Made by a program: the position numbers and the translations under genes
Part shown: in pieces, positions 1-12,321 of the stretch
Layout of the letters: each line of letters begins with the position of its first letter
Position numbering within the stretch: the stretch's first letter is position 1
Source: Bifidobacterium moraviense
GTDB taxonomy: Bacteria > Actinomycetota > Actinomycetes > Actinomycetales > Bifidobacteriaceae
Reading direction: 5' to 3'
Assembly (NCBI RefSeq): GCF_012932365.1
Contig: NZ_JAAIIH010000010.1
Location: forward strand, 29,100-93,099
DNA length: 64,000 bases
Notes under the pieces: model-generated
The model's database searches: none
What the model was told of the DNA's origin: nothing
What the model saw: the letters and a program-made list of their open reading frames with translations, nothing else

Positions 1-93
1 GGGCTGACAATCGGGCGTCGGCGGGTTGCGATCGGCGCGGCACTGTGACAGGCCGGCTGAGGTGGCTGGACGGTGACGGGGATGACTGCGAAA

Positions 94-195
94 TACGGGC
101 TGAAATGGACGAAATCTTGGATTGAGAGCGTCAAACGGACGGTTTTGCGGGGGTTTGGCGCTTGGAATAGCGGATTTCGTCCGTTTCAGCCCGTA
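94..195. repeat. Inverted-repeat element with 23-nt arms
   Basis: The arm at 94-116 (begins TACGGGCTGAAATGGACG) matches the reverse complement of 173-195 with a single mismatch. The arms enclose 56 nt. It could fold as a long hairpin in RNA from either strand. No second copy was seen in this window. Confidence 0.75.
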
Positions 196-349
196 ATTTG
201 AGGGTCCGTCTGCGCGGGAATGCTCCGGAGCTGGCGGGCTGCTGGGCTGAGCGGGCGGGAGGCTGACGGATGCGAGCGGGGCGCGGCGTGCCGGCGCGTA
301 CTGCGGGCGTTCCGATCGACTCGGCGCCGCCTCCGAGGTCGCGCATGAT

Positions 350-361
350 CGCAACGTTGCG
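350..361. promoter_or_regulatory. Candidate LacI-family operator
   Basis: CGCAACGTTGCG is a perfect 12-bp palindrome with the central CG typical of LacI/GalR-family operators. It lies 170 bp upstream of the GH30 start codon. No -10 box could be placed with certainty, so its role in controlling the GH30-lacZ pair is inferred. Confidence 0.45.
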
Positions 362-530
362 ACGGGAGACGGTGCTGCGGGCGATGGGAGGGGCGTACGG
401 TGGCCGATCGCGGCAACGTCGCGGCCGGCGGACGCCGTGCGGGAGGGGCGATCGTCCAGCGCGGGTCGTTCACTGGGGGACGTCAGGCCTCCGGGCCGAA
501 CATCCGATCGTGGACACCAAAGGAGCCGTC

Positions 531-2120
531 ATGCCATCGCATTCTTCCCCGCAGCCCGCCTCCCCGTACCCGTTCGAGGCGTGGACCGCCACGTCCGGCG
601 ACCTCGCGCAGCGCCGCGCGCCCCTCGCCGTGCCGCCGGTGACGCGCGCCGCGGAGCTCGTCGCGTCGGGCGCCGCGGACGCCGTGCCGATCGTCATCGA
701 TCCCGCCGACCGCAGGCAGCCGTGGGTCGGCCAGGGCGCGGCCATCACCGACTCCGCCGCCTCGCTCATCTGGGGCGCGATGAGCGCCGAGCAGCGCCAC
801 GACCTGCTGACCGAACTGTTCGATCCCGTCAGCGGCGCCGGCTTCAACATGGTGCGCGTGCCGATCGGCTCCACCGACTTCAACGAGCAGGAGTACTACA
901 CGTACGACGATCTGCCGTTCGGCGAGCACGACGCCGCGCTGAGCCGCTTCCGCCTCGGCACCGGCGATCCCGGTGCGCCCGACGCCACCGGCGACCTCAA
1001 GTCCATCGTGCCGGTGCTGCGGGAGATCCTCGCCATCAACCCCGGCGTCAAAGTGGTCGCCTCGCCGTGGAGCGCCCCCGCCTGGATGAAGAACACCGGA
1101 CACCTCACGCTCGGCGGGCATCTGCGCTTCGGCGAGTGGACCGGCAACGGCTTCGACCCGATGAAGGACTCGTTCGAGGGCGTCTACGCGCGCTACTTCG
1201 TGCGATACATCGACGAGATGGCCAGGTACGGCATTCCGATCTGGGCGCTGACCGTGCAGAACGAGCCCGCCAACGCCTCGCCGTGGCCGGCGATGATCTG
1301 GACGCACGAGCAGATGGCGGCGTTCGGCGCCGACTATCTGCGTCCCGCGCTCGACGCCACGCATCCCGAGGTCAAACTGTTCTTCCTCGACGACAACACG
1401 CACACGCTCACGCATCCGCTCGCCGACGACGTCACGCCGCGTCAGGCCGCCAGCTTCGACGGCATCGCCGTGCACACGTACGAGAGCACGTACGGCAACC
1501 TGTTCAACGCCACGCGGTCGTTCCCGAACTGGAGCGTGATGATGAGCGAACGCCGCTGCATGATGCGCGACAGCGTCGAGGACGCATCCCACATCATGTT
1601 CGGCGTGTCCAGCACGTGGCTCATCCGCAACGGCATGGGCATGATCACGCTGTGGAACCTCGCGCTCGACGAACGCGGCCTGCCCAACCGCGCCGGGTCC
1701 ACCGGACGACGCGGCGTGGTCACCATCGAGCACACCAGCGGCAAGGTGCAGCGCAATCTCGAATACTTCATGCTGCGCAACCTCGGTCAGGACGTTCCCG
1801 CGGGATCGGTGGTCATCGGCTCGTCGTCCCATTCGCCGGACGGCTACACCGGCGGACTCACGTCCGTGGCGTTCCTCGCGCCGGACGGGTCGATCAGCGC
1901 CATCATCTACAACCCCACCGGCGCTGCGATTACCGCTCGCGTCGCCATCTCCGGACGCGGCGACGAATGGCAGCTGGTCGACGTGCCGACGTGGGGCACC
2001 GTGACGCTGCGCAAGTCGTTCGCGCCGCTCAACCTCGCCGAGGTCCCGGCCGACGACGACTTCCCGCTCAACCCGTCGCCCGACCACTTCCACGGCGACC
2101 GCGCGCCCGGACGCGCGTAG
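531..2120 (+). CDS. Glycoside hydrolase family 30 protein
   Basis: A 529-residue GH30-type beta-glycosidase of the TIM-barrel (clan A) superfamily. The family includes glucosylceramidases, beta-xylosidases and beta-1,6-glycanases; the substrate cannot be read from sequence. The acid/base is probably Glu245 in TVQNEPAN and the nucleophile Glu340 in VMMSERRC. A small beta-sandwich domain follows at about 450-520. There is no signal peptide, so it probably acts on imported oligosaccharides in the cytoplasm. The ATG at 531 has AAAGGAG 5 nt upstream; earlier in-frame starts lack one. It lies 113 bp before lacZ on the same strand, so the two are probably co-transcribed. Confidence 0.87.
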   Translation: MPSHSSPQPASPYPFEAWTATSGDLAQRRAPLAVPPVTRAAELVASGAADAVPIVIDPADRRQPWVGQGAAITDSAASLIWGAMSAEQRHDLLTELFDPVSGAGFNMVRVPIGSTDFNEQEYYTYDDLPFGEHDAALSRFRLGTGDPGAPDATGDLKSIVPVLREILAINPGVKVVASPWSAPAWMKNTGHLTLGGHLRFGEWTGNGFDPMKDSFEGVYARYFVRYIDEMARYGIPIWALTVQNEPANASPWPAMIWTHEQMAAFGADYLRPALDATHPEVKLFFLDDNTHTLTHPLADDVTPRQAASFDGIAVHTYESTYGNLFNATRSFPNWSVMMSERRCMMRDSVEDASHIMFGVSSTWLIRNGMGMITLWNLALDERGLPNRAGSTGRRGVVTIEHTSGKVQRNLEYFMLRNLGQDVPAGSVVIGSSSHSPDGYTGGLTSVAFLAPDGSISAIIYNPTGAAITARVAISGRGDEWQLVDVPTWGTVTLRKSFAPLNLAEVPADDDFPLNPSPDHFHGDRAPGRA

Positions 2121-2218
2121 GACGCGTCGCGGGAAAGGCAGACGCGTCACGCCCCACGATCGACGCCACGCGGCATACTGGTGCGCAACCACCGCACAGG
2201 CAACCGCGTAAGGCGTAA

Positions 2219-5773
<3,555 letters not shown>

Positions 5774-5776
5774 TCG

Positions 5777-6889
5777 TCAGATCGTCAGCGTGGCGGTCAG
5801 GGCGAGGTGATCGGTGCCGTCGACCCTGAACGACTCCACGCCGTGCGGTTCGGCGCCCGGCGTCACGAGCACATGATCGAGCTCGATGCGCGGCCACGGC
5901 AGCCACGCGGGATACGTGGCGTGACGCCCATGCGCCTCCGTGAGCGAGGCGTCGCGGAAGCCGGAGGCCAGCAGGCGGCGGAAGCTCGGATGCTCGATCA
6001 TCGAGTTGAGGTCGCCCATCACCACCGCGATGCCGTGGTCGCCGAGCCCCACCGCGTTCGCCAGCGCGCCCAGCCCCACGATGCCCTCGGACCACTGCGG
6101 GCAGCCGCGCATCGGCGACTTGGGATGCGCGGAGGCGAACGTGACCTCGCGTCCGCCGATCCTGAGCGTGACGGCGGGCACGTCCGCGGCCGGGATCTCC
6201 ACGGCCTTCACCTGCCGGCCCACCGGCTCGGCGTGGCTGAACACCACGTTGTAGCCGCCGTTGTCCGTCTGCTTCGGCTCGCCCTGCTGCATGTACGGCA
6301 GCACGGCGTTGATGCCGGCGTCCTGCAGCGCGTGGATCAGATCGTCGGTGCACTCCTGCAGCGCCAGCACGTCGATGCGGCGGTTGCGCACCGCCTGCAC
6401 GATCGCGGCGGCGTCCGCACGGCCGTAGCGGCAGTTGAGCGTCATCACGCGGCACGATACGGGCCGCGGCGCGTCCGGCGCGTCCGTGGCTTCGGCGGCC
6501 GCGGATCCGGCCTCCTCGGAGGATGCGGCCGGGGCGAGCGGGTCGCGCTGCATCGCCGAGGGGGCGAGCGGATCGCGCTGCGTCGTTGAAGGGGCGAGCG
6601 GGTCGCCCAGTGCCGACGTGGGCCGCGACATCCAGCGCGGCAGCAACGAGAGCCGGTACTGCAGGGCGCTGTCCAACGCGATCGCCAGCCACGCCAGGCA
6701 CAGGCACATCGGTCCCCACTGGCGCAGCACGCCGGACCAGATGCCGATGCCCAGCAGCGGGATCCATGCGAACGGGATCAGCGCGATGAGATACGGCATC
6801 GGCATGTGCCCCTCCATGCCCGCCGGCAGCTTGGCCAGCGAGACCCACAGCACGCATACGAACGCCAGCACCCACAGAATCGTCACCAT
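5777..6889 (-). CDS. Membrane-anchored endonuclease/exonuclease/phosphatase-family protein
   Basis: A 370-residue protein with three predicted membrane segments (about 1-20, 31-55, 61-83), a low-complexity linker, and an EEP (DNase I-like) domain from about residue 147. Metal and catalytic signatures are present: Asn152 in MTLN, Glu169 in LALQE, the His in ASAHPKSP, the Asp-Asn pair in MGDLN, and the C-terminal Asp-His in GTDHLAL. The substrate is unknown; relatives include nucleases and phosphodiesterases. The linker holds three DPLAPS-type repeats encoded by a 30-bp tandem repeat. A GAGGAA ribosome binding site precedes ATG 6889. Confidence 0.82.
   Translation of the reverse strand: MVTILWVLAFVCVLWVSLAKLPAGMEGHMPMPYLIALIPFAWIPLLGIGIWSGVLRQWGPMCLCLAWLAIALDSALQYRLSLLPRWMSRPTSALGDPLAPSTTQRDPLAPSAMQRDPLAPAASSEEAGSAAAEATDAPDAPRPVSCRVMTLNCRYGRADAAAIVQAVRNRRIDVLALQECTDDLIHALQDAGINAVLPYMQQGEPKQTDNGGYNVVFSHAEPVGRQVKAVEIPAADVPAVTLRIGGREVTFASAHPKSPMRGCPQWSEGIVGLGALANAVGLGDHGIAVVMGDLNSMIEHPSFRRLLASGFRDASLTEAHGRHATYPAWLPWPRIELDHVLVTPGAEPHGVESFRVDGTDHLALTATLTI
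6531..6605. repeat. 30-bp tandem repeat inside the EEP gene
   Basis: GGGGCGAGCG recurs at 6531, 6561 and 6591, and the intervening bases are largely conserved. This encodes the repeated DPLAPSxxQR linker of the EEP-family protein on the minus strand. Copy number probably varies between strains, which would change the linker length without shifting the frame. Confidence 0.85.
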
Positions 6890-6956
6890 GTCGTTCCTCG
6901 TTTCCTTGGTTTCCCGGCCATCCTACTCCAGTCGTAAGGCCCGGCCCCGGGACGCA

Positions 6957-6998
6957 AGAGGCGCGATCCCGCGCTTGCGCATGCGGGATCGCGCCTCT
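6957..6998 (-). terminator. Hairpin downstream of ffh
   Basis: A perfect 16-bp stem (6957-6972 with 6983-6998) and a 10-nt loop lie between the 3' end of ffh and the EEP gene. There is no T-run on either side, so it may be a factor-dependent or RNA-stabilising hairpin. Confidence 0.6.
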
Positions 6999-7029
6999 GT
7001 ACAGGTTCGTCGGAGCGGACGGACGCGGC

Positions 7030-8673
7030 TCACTTGCCGCCGAGCAGACCGCCCAGACCGCCGCCCAGGTTCGGGGGCAGCTGGTCGGCCAGATCGCCCA
7101 GCCCCGCGGGGAGCGCGGGATTCTGCGGCTTCCTGGCGAACGCCGATCCGCTGCCGCCGCTCTTCTTCGCGCCGCCGCCGGCCAGGCGCTCGCGCAGCGC
7201 CCTCTCCTCGGCCTCGCGCTTCATCGGGTTGCCGGACTTGGAGCCGCCCTTCTTCTTGGCGTTCTTCTTGCCCTTCTTGCCGCTGCCGCCGCCGGGGCCG
7301 CCGAAGCCGGGGATGCCGCCGCGCATGCCGTTGGACATGCGCTTCATCATCTTGGCCGCCTGCTCGAAGCGCTGCAGCAGGCCGTTGACCTGCGAGACGG
7401 TGGTGCCGGAGCCGTACGCGATGCGCGCGCGGCGGGAGCCGTTGATGATCGAGGGGTCGCGGCGCTCGGCCGGGGTCATCGAGCGGATGATGGCCTCGGT
7501 GCGGTCCACCTCCTTCTCGTCGAACATCTCGAGTTCCTTGCGGTGCGCGGCCATGCCGGGGATCATGCCCAGCAGGTTCTTCATCGGGCCGAGCTTGCGC
7601 ACCTGCTGCAGCTGCTCCAGGAAGTCGTCGAGGCCGAAGCTGCCTTCGGACATCTTCTCGGCGGCCCTGCGCGCCTCCTCCTCGTCGAACTGCTTCTGCG
7701 CCTGCTCGATCAGGGTGAGGATGTCGCCCATGTCGAGGATGCGGGACGCCATGCGGTCCGGGTGGAACACCTCGAAGTCCTTGAGGCCCTCGCCGGTGGA
7801 CGCGAACAGGATCGGCTTGCCGGTCACGCTCGCCACGGACAGCGCCGCGCCGCCGCGCGCGTCGCCGTCGAGCTTGGAGAGCACCACGCCGGTGAAGTCC
7901 ACGCCCTCGTCGAACGCCTTGGCGGTCTTCACGGCGTCCTGGCCGATCATCGCGTCGATGACGAACAGGATCTCGTTGGGCTGCACGGCGTCGCGGATGT
8001 CGCGCGCCTGCTTCATCAGCACCTCGTCCACGCCCAGACGGCCGGCGGTGTCGATGATCACCACGTCGTAGAGCTTCTGCCTGGCCAGCGCCACGCCGTC
8101 GCGCGCCACCTTCACCGGGTCGCCGCTCGTCTCGCCGGGCGCGGACACGGCGTCGCCGCCGTCGGACTGCACGCCCTTCTCCGGCGCATACACCGGCACG
8201 CCGGCGCGCTCGCCCACCACCTGCAGCTGCGTCACGGCGTTCGGACGCTGCAAGTCGGCGGCCACGAGCAGCGGCGTGTGGCCCGTGTCCTTGAGCCAGT
8301 AGCCGAGCTTGCCCGCCAGCGTGGTCTTGCCGGCGCCCTGAAGGCCGGCCAGCATGATGATCGTGGGCGGGTTCTTGGCGAAGTTGAGCGGACGGTCCAC
8401 GCCGCGGCCCAGCACGTCGGTGAGCTCCTCGTTGACGATCTTCACCACCTGCTGGGCGGGGTTGAGCGCCTCGGAGACCTCGGTGCCGAGCGCACGTTCG
8501 CGGATGCGCGCGGTGAACGAACGCACCACGTCGAGCGCCACATCGGCGTCGAGCAGCGCGCGGCGGATCTCGCGGATCGTACCGTCGATGTCCGCCTCGG
8601 AGAGCTTGCCCTTGGAACGCAGATTCTTGAATGCGTTCGAGAGCCTGTCGGTCAGAGAACTAAAAGCAGCCAT
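7030..8673 (-). CDS. ffh: Signal recognition particle protein Ffh (SRP54)
   Basis: The GTPase subunit of the signal recognition particle; with 4.5S RNA it binds emerging signal sequences and docks with FtsY. It has 547 residues: N domain (1-95), G domain with Walker A GLQGAGKTT at 110-118, DTAGR, and the TKLDGDARGG-type motif seen here as SKLDGDARGG, then the methionine-rich M domain. After the M domain comes a long Gly/Lys/Ala-rich tail, common in actinobacteria. An insertion after QVVGERAGVPVYAP (near residue 165) adds an acidic/Gly loop. A TAGACT -10-like box lies 10 nt upstream of ATG 8673. Confidence 0.97.
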   Translation of the reverse strand: MAAFSSLTDRLSNAFKNLRSKGKLSEADIDGTIREIRRALLDADVALDVVRSFTARIRERALGTEVSEALNPAQQVVKIVNEELTDVLGRGVDRPLNFAKNPPTIIMLAGLQGAGKTTLAGKLGYWLKDTGHTPLLVAADLQRPNAVTQLQVVGERAGVPVYAPEKGVQSDGGDAVSAPGETSGDPVKVARDGVALARQKLYDVVIIDTAGRLGVDEVLMKQARDIRDAVQPNEILFVIDAMIGQDAVKTAKAFDEGVDFTGVVLSKLDGDARGGAALSVASVTGKPILFASTGEGLKDFEVFHPDRMASRILDMGDILTLIEQAQKQFDEEEARRAAEKMSEGSFGLDDFLEQLQQVRKLGPMKNLLGMIPGMAAHRKELEMFDEKEVDRTEAIIRSMTPAERRDPSIINGSRRARIAYGSGTTVSQVNGLLQRFEQAAKMMKRMSNGMRGGIPGFGGPGGGSGKKGKKNAKKKGGSKSGNPMKREAEERALRERLAGGGAKKSGGSGSAFARKPQNPALPAGLGDLADQLPPNLGGGLGGLLGGK

Positions 8674-8836
8674 AATGCGATTCAGTCTAGCCGTGGCGCG
8701 GGAAAAGCGCGGCGCGGCGCGGGATGCGGCGGCGGGCGCGACGTCGGTGGCGGTGCCGGTCGGGGTACCGGTCTGGGCGCGTTTCGCCGCGGGCCGAATC
8801 GGGCTTCGGAGGGTCCGGGGGCCGGCCTAGAATGGT

Positions 8837-8857
8837 ATCAACAGTGATATTGTTGAT
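8837..8857. promoter_or_regulatory. Palindromic candidate operator for the cation transporter
   Basis: ATCAACA, seven bases, then TGTTGAT form a 7+7 bp inverted repeat 79 bp before the transporter ATG and divergent from ffh. The spacing and A/T-rich form resemble a metalloregulator or TetR-type site. No regulator gene lies next to it. Confidence 0.45.
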
Positions 8858-8935
8858 CGATTTCCATGGCGGAGGTTATCTCATATAGCGCTGGACACCC
8901 CGATGCAATGCAGTACCGGCAAAGGAGGCCCAGGT

Positions 8936-9841
8936 ATGCCCCAGAAACAGATTGAACGCAACGCCCTGATCGTCGGCATCGTCGTGAACGTGACGACGGT
9001 GCTCATGGGCATGACGGTATTCTTCATGACCGGCCTCAAGGCCATGTTCCTCGACACCACGTTCACCGTGATCTCCGTGGTGTCCGGCGTGGTGGCCGTG
9101 TTCCTCTCCTCGCACACCGCGAGACCCACCGACCGGTTCCCCAACGGCAAGTTCGCGCTGGAGCCGATCTACGCGATCTGCAAGGCGCTGCTCACGCTCT
9201 CGCTGCTGGTGTTCTCCCTGCTGGACGTGACGCAGGTAGCGTACGACTACTTCGCGTACGGGCAGGGCGATCGCATCGAGACGGGGCCGGTGGTGGTGTA
9301 CGAGATCGTCACCGTGGTCATCTGCTTCGCCCTGTGGGCGTACTACCGCAACCGGAGCCGGGCGATGAACGGGGCCAGCACCATGCTCGCCGCCGAACAG
9401 AACAGCACGCTCGTGGACGGCGCGATGTCGTTCGGCATCGGCGCGGTGGCCATCTTCCTGTGGCTGCTGCCCGCCGGCACGCCGCTCGACTTCCTGCACT
9501 ACACCGGCGACTTCTTCATCACGCTGGCGATCGTGCTGCTCACGGCCAAGGAGCCGTTCGGCGTGCTCAGGGACGCGTTCGTGGAGCTCGTGGGCGGCGT
9601 GCATGACGACGAGGAGACGCTGGCGTTCGTGGAGGCGGCGGCGATGCGGACGCTGCCCGCCGGCACCGAGTACGAGCGAACGCTGGTGTTCAAGACCGGC
9701 ATGAACTACACGGTGGACGTGTACCTGGCCGGCACCGGAGAGACCATCGACGTGGCCGATCTGGTGGGGCGCAAGCGCGCGCTGGAGCAGGAGCTGCGCG
9801 GGCGGCTGCACATCGTGGACGTCGACTTCGTGTTCGACTGA
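8936..9841 (+). CDS. Cation diffusion facilitator (CDF)-like transporter
   Basis: A 301-residue integral membrane protein with about six membrane segments up to residue 215 and a small cytoplasmic alpha/beta domain (about 225-301). The layout matches CDF metal exporters. The membrane metal site looks altered: TM2 has FLDTTFT where family members usually have DxxxD, and TM5 has STLVD where they have HxxxD. The ion may therefore differ from Zn. AAAGGAGG (8921-8928) lies 7 nt before the ATG, which fixes the start against an upstream in-frame ATG at 8903. The gene stands alone and is divergent from ffh. Confidence 0.75.
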   Translation: MPQKQIERNALIVGIVVNVTTVLMGMTVFFMTGLKAMFLDTTFTVISVVSGVVAVFLSSHTARPTDRFPNGKFALEPIYAICKALLTLSLLVFSLLDVTQVAYDYFAYGQGDRIETGPVVVYEIVTVVICFALWAYYRNRSRAMNGASTMLAAEQNSTLVDGAMSFGIGAVAIFLWLLPAGTPLDFLHYTGDFFITLAIVLLTAKEPFGVLRDAFVELVGGVHDDEETLAFVEAAAMRTLPAGTEYERTLVFKTGMNYTVDVYLAGTGETIDVADLVGRKRALEQELRGRLHIVDVDFVFD

Positions 9842-9884
9842 TCGCCGTCCCGAGCGGCGCGGTCCCTTCCTTGTCATCCTGAGC

Positions 9885-10060
9885 GGATCAGTCTCTTCCC
9901 ATCATCCCTGGGCGGATCAGCCCCCTTCTCGTCATCCTGGGCGGTGCGGTCCCCTCCTTGTCATCCTGAGCGGAGCGCAGCGGAGTCGAAGGATCTTTGA
10001 CATGCGTGTGTGGGTCAAGGATCCTTCGACTCCGGCCTGCGGCCTTCGCTCAGGATGACG
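9885..10060. repeat. Repeat block, copy 1 (GTCATCCTGAGC / GCTCAGGATGAC family)
   Basis: A block of about 176 bp nearly identical to 10270-10447. Its right half is a nested inverted repeat: GTCATCCTGAGC at 9960-9971 pairs with GCTCAGGATGAC ending at 10059, and GAAGGATC pairs with GATCCTTC inside. This class of repeat is widely scattered in high-G+C bacterial genomes. Confidence 0.85.
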
Positions 10061-10269
10061 GGAAGGGGAGACGGTGTCGGCCTTCGCTCAGGATGACGAG
10101 AAGGGGGAGGCGGTGTCGGCCTTTGCTCGGGATGACGTTGGTGGTGTGGTGTTGACCTTTGCTTGGGATGACCGGGAAAGCAAGCCCCGCTTTGAACGAG
10201 CGGAGAGACAAACCCGCCTGTGCTCCGTCACCCACCGAGTGGACCGAACCCTTCCCGTCATCCCTGGGC

Positions 10270-10447
10270 GGATCAGTCTCTTCCCATCATCCCTGGGCGG
10301 ATCAGCCCCCCCTTCTCGTCATCCTGAGCGGCGCGGTCCCTTCCTTGTCATCCTGAGCGGAGCGCAGCGGAGTCGAAGGATCTTTGACATGCGTGTGTGG
10401 GTCAAGGATCCTTCGACTTCGGCCTGCGGCCTTCGCTCAGGATGACG
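10270..10447. repeat. Repeat block, copy 2 (GTCATCCTGAGC / GCTCAGGATGAC family)
   Basis: The second copy of the block at 9885-10060, offset by 385-387 bp with only a few substitutions and single-base indels. The whole block was duplicated in the same orientation. Shorter tandem variants of the arm lie between the copies (10075-10180). Confidence 0.85.
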
Positions 10448-10516
10448 CAGTAGAGGCGGCGTTGGTCCTTACTCAGGATGACAGGAAGGAGGCGTTGGCC
10501 TTCGCTCAGGATGATG

Positions 10517-10551
10517 TTTGGGGGGTGCGGCGTTTCGCCGCACCCCCCAAA
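10517..10551 (-). terminator. Strong hairpin at the 3' end of cysS
   Basis: A perfect 16-bp G+C-rich stem (10517-10532 with 10536-10551) and a 3-nt loop, starting 6 nt after the cysS stop codon. The T-run on the cysS strand lies before the stem, not after it, so it is not a textbook intrinsic terminator. Its position still points to transcript end formation. Confidence 0.65.
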
Positions 10552-10556
10552 AAACG

Positions 10557-12185
10557 TCACTTGAGGCTCCAGGTGGAGCCCTGCGGGCCGTCCTCGATGG
10601 CGATGCCGGCCGCGTTCAGCGCATCGCGGATCGCGTCGGCCTTGGCGAAGTCACGCGCCTTGCGCGCCTCCGCGCGGGCGTCCAGCTGTTCGCCGATCAG
10701 CGCGTCCAGCGCCCTGCGCTCCGGAGTGGCGTCGCCGTCGTCGGCCGCGCCAGCCGCGCCGTCGCTCACCCACGGCTCGGCCAGCGGGTCGAGACCCAGC
10801 GTGTCCAGCATCGCGCGCAGCGTCAGCAGCTGACCGCGCACCGTCGCCTTGGCGGCGTCGCCGTCCACCTCGTCGCCCACGTTCGAGAGCGTGCCGTTGA
10901 TCGTGCGGATCTGCGTGAAGATCGCCGCCAGCGCGCCCGGCACGTTGACGTCGTTGTTGAGGGCGGCCGTGAAGTCCGCCGGCAGCAGGTCGGCGTTCAC
11001 CGCCTCCACCTCGTCGCGCGTCGGCTGCTCGCCGATCGCCGCGCCCGCGCGCTCGATGCAGTTGGACACGCGCTCGTACGCGGCCTGCGCCTCCACCAGC
11101 GCCTGATCGGACCATTCAAGCATCGAACGGTACTGCACGGAACCGAGCGCGTAGCGCACTACCCACGCGGAATGGTCGGCCAGCACGCTCGGCACCGACA
11201 GGCCGGTGCCCAGCGACTTCGACATCTTCTCGCCCTTGGCGGTCACCCACGCCGAATGCATCCAGCGGGCCGCCGACTCGTAGCCGGCCGCGCGCGTCTG
11301 CGCCATCTCGTTCTCATGGTGCGGGAAGCGCAGATCCAGACCGCCGCCATGGATGTCGAACATGCCATCGAGATAGCGGTGGCTCATGGCCGAGCATTCG
11401 ATGTGCCAGCCCGGGCGGCCCACGCCGAACGGCGTCGCCCAGCGGGCGGTTTCGGGATCGGTGTCCTTCGGCGCCTTCCACAGCGCGAAGTCGCGCGGAT
11501 CATGCTTGTCGGGGGAGGCGTCGGCCGGATCGACCGGATTGTACTTGTCGTCGCCGGACGCGTCCACGGACGGACCCATGCGATCGGCGACGGCAGCGGC
11601 CTCGTCCACCTCGCCGGCGCTCTGCTTCTGATGCGTCAGCTCGCCGTACGCCGGCCAGCTCGCCACGTCGAAGTACACGTTGCCCGTGGGATTGCCGTCG
11701 GCATCGCGCACCACGTAGCCGTGGCCGTTGTCGACGATGCGCTGGATCAGCGACACCATGTCCGGCACATGGCCGGTCGCGCGCGGCTCCACGGTCGGCG
11801 GCAGCACGCCCAGCTGATCGTAGAAGCGCGTGAACTCGCGCTCGTAGTAGTAGGCGCGCGCCCACCACTGCTGCCCGGCCGCGGCGGCCTTGTCGAGGAT
11901 CTTGTCGTCGATGTCCGTCACGTTGCGCACGAACGTCACGTCGTAGCCCAGACGCATGAACCAGCGGCGCACCACGTCGAACGCGACGGCAGCGCGCATG
12001 TGGCCGATGTGCGGCGACGACTGCACCGTCGCGCCGCACACGTAGATGCCCACCTTGCCGGGCTTGATCGGCGTGAACGACGACACCGCGTGCGATGCCG
12101 TGTCATACAGCTTCAGATCGGCGGCCGCCTTGGCGACCGAAGCGGCGGAAGTGCTGAAATTCTGCGGTTCTTGGCTTGTTCCCAT
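10557..12185 (-). CDS. cysS: Cysteinyl-tRNA synthetase
   Basis: A class I aminoacyl-tRNA synthetase that charges tRNA-Cys. It has the zinc-site and HIGH-type region [17 protein letters not shown] near the N terminus, the second zinc-ligand region around GWHIECSAM, and the KMSKS loop as GEKMSKSLG. The C-terminal helical region (about 370-540) carries the anticodon-binding domain. With the start at ATG 12185 it has 542 residues, longer than E. coli CysS at 461. A TACCCT box lies 7 nt upstream, suggesting a leaderless mRNA; ATG 12191 is the alternative start. The reading frame open farther upstream has no family similarity. Confidence 0.96.
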   Translation of the reverse strand: MGTSQEPQNFSTSAASVAKAAADLKLYDTASHAVSSFTPIKPGKVGIYVCGATVQSSPHIGHMRAAVAFDVVRRWFMRLGYDVTFVRNVTDIDDKILDKAAAAGQQWWARAYYYEREFTRFYDQLGVLPPTVEPRATGHVPDMVSLIQRIVDNGHGYVVRDADGNPTGNVYFDVASWPAYGELTHQKQSAGEVDEAAAVADRMGPSVDASGDDKYNPVDPADASPDKHDPRDFALWKAPKDTDPETARWATPFGVGRPGWHIECSAMSHRYLDGMFDIHGGGLDLRFPHHENEMAQTRAAGYESAARWMHSAWVTAKGEKMSKSLGTGLSVPSVLADHSAWVVRYALGSVQYRSMLEWSDQALVEAQAAYERVSNCIERAGAAIGEQPTRDEVEAVNADLLPADFTAALNNDVNVPGALAAIFTQIRTINGTLSNVGDEVDGDAAKATVRGQLLTLRAMLDTLGLDPLAEPWVSDGAAGAADDGDATPERRALDALIGEQLDARAEARKARDFAKADAIRDALNAAGIAIEDGPQGSTWSLK

Positions 12186-12192
12186 AGCCATG

Positions 12193-12198
12193 AGGGTA
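12193..12198 (-). promoter_or_regulatory. Leaderless -10 box for cysS
   Basis: TACCCT on the minus strand lies 7 nt before ATG 12185. The geometry matches seven other genes in the window and would place the transcription start at or next to the start codon. Confidence 0.4.
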
Positions 12199-12308
12199 TG
12201 CGCGAAACCAGACAAGCGCAAGGATCGTCCCGCGGCCGCGGAACGCGTGGCCGAAGCGCTCGGCATGGTGCGTGCTTCCGGGTAACAGGGGCTGTGCGCC
12301 CACGGTGG

Positions 12309-12314
12309 CACAAT
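12309..12314 (+). promoter_or_regulatory. Leaderless -10 box for the glutamine amidotransferase gene
   Basis: CACAAT lies 7 nt before ATG 12322. The earlier ATG at 12313 overlaps the box itself, which favours the second ATG as the real start. Confidence 0.4.
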
Positions 12315-12321
12315 GGGAGCT

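Larger units (their letters stand above)
1..530. other. Gene-free stretch upstream of the GH30 gene
   Basis: No credible gene is seen. The GH30 reading frame stays open back to about position 270, but that part has no ribosome binding site or family similarity, so I treat it as an untranslated leader. The stretch holds one inverted repeat (94-195) and one LacI-type palindrome (350-361), listed separately. Confidence 0.6.
9842..10516. other. Gene-free repeat tract
   Basis: No gene is supported in this gap. It is built from many variants of GTCATCCTGAGCGG and its complement GCTCAGGATGAC, several tandem, with two long copies of one block listed below. Short open frames through it only translate the repeats. 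Confidence 0.75.

Noticed and set aside
270..530. Upstream extension of the GH30 frame, 87 residues
   Set aside because: No similarity to the family and no ribosome binding site; AAAGGAG stands before ATG 531.
10074..10445. Short frames through the GTCATCCTGAGC repeats
   Set aside because: They only translate repeated DNA; sequences such as FAQDD recur, and there are no start signals.
9885..10447. An insertion sequence remnant in the repeat tract
   Set aside because: No transposase frame, no terminal inverted repeats with target duplications.
12313..12315. First ATG as the start of the glutamine amidotransferase
   Set aside because: It overlaps the -10-like hexamer CACAAT; the second ATG at 12322 suits the leaderless geometry.
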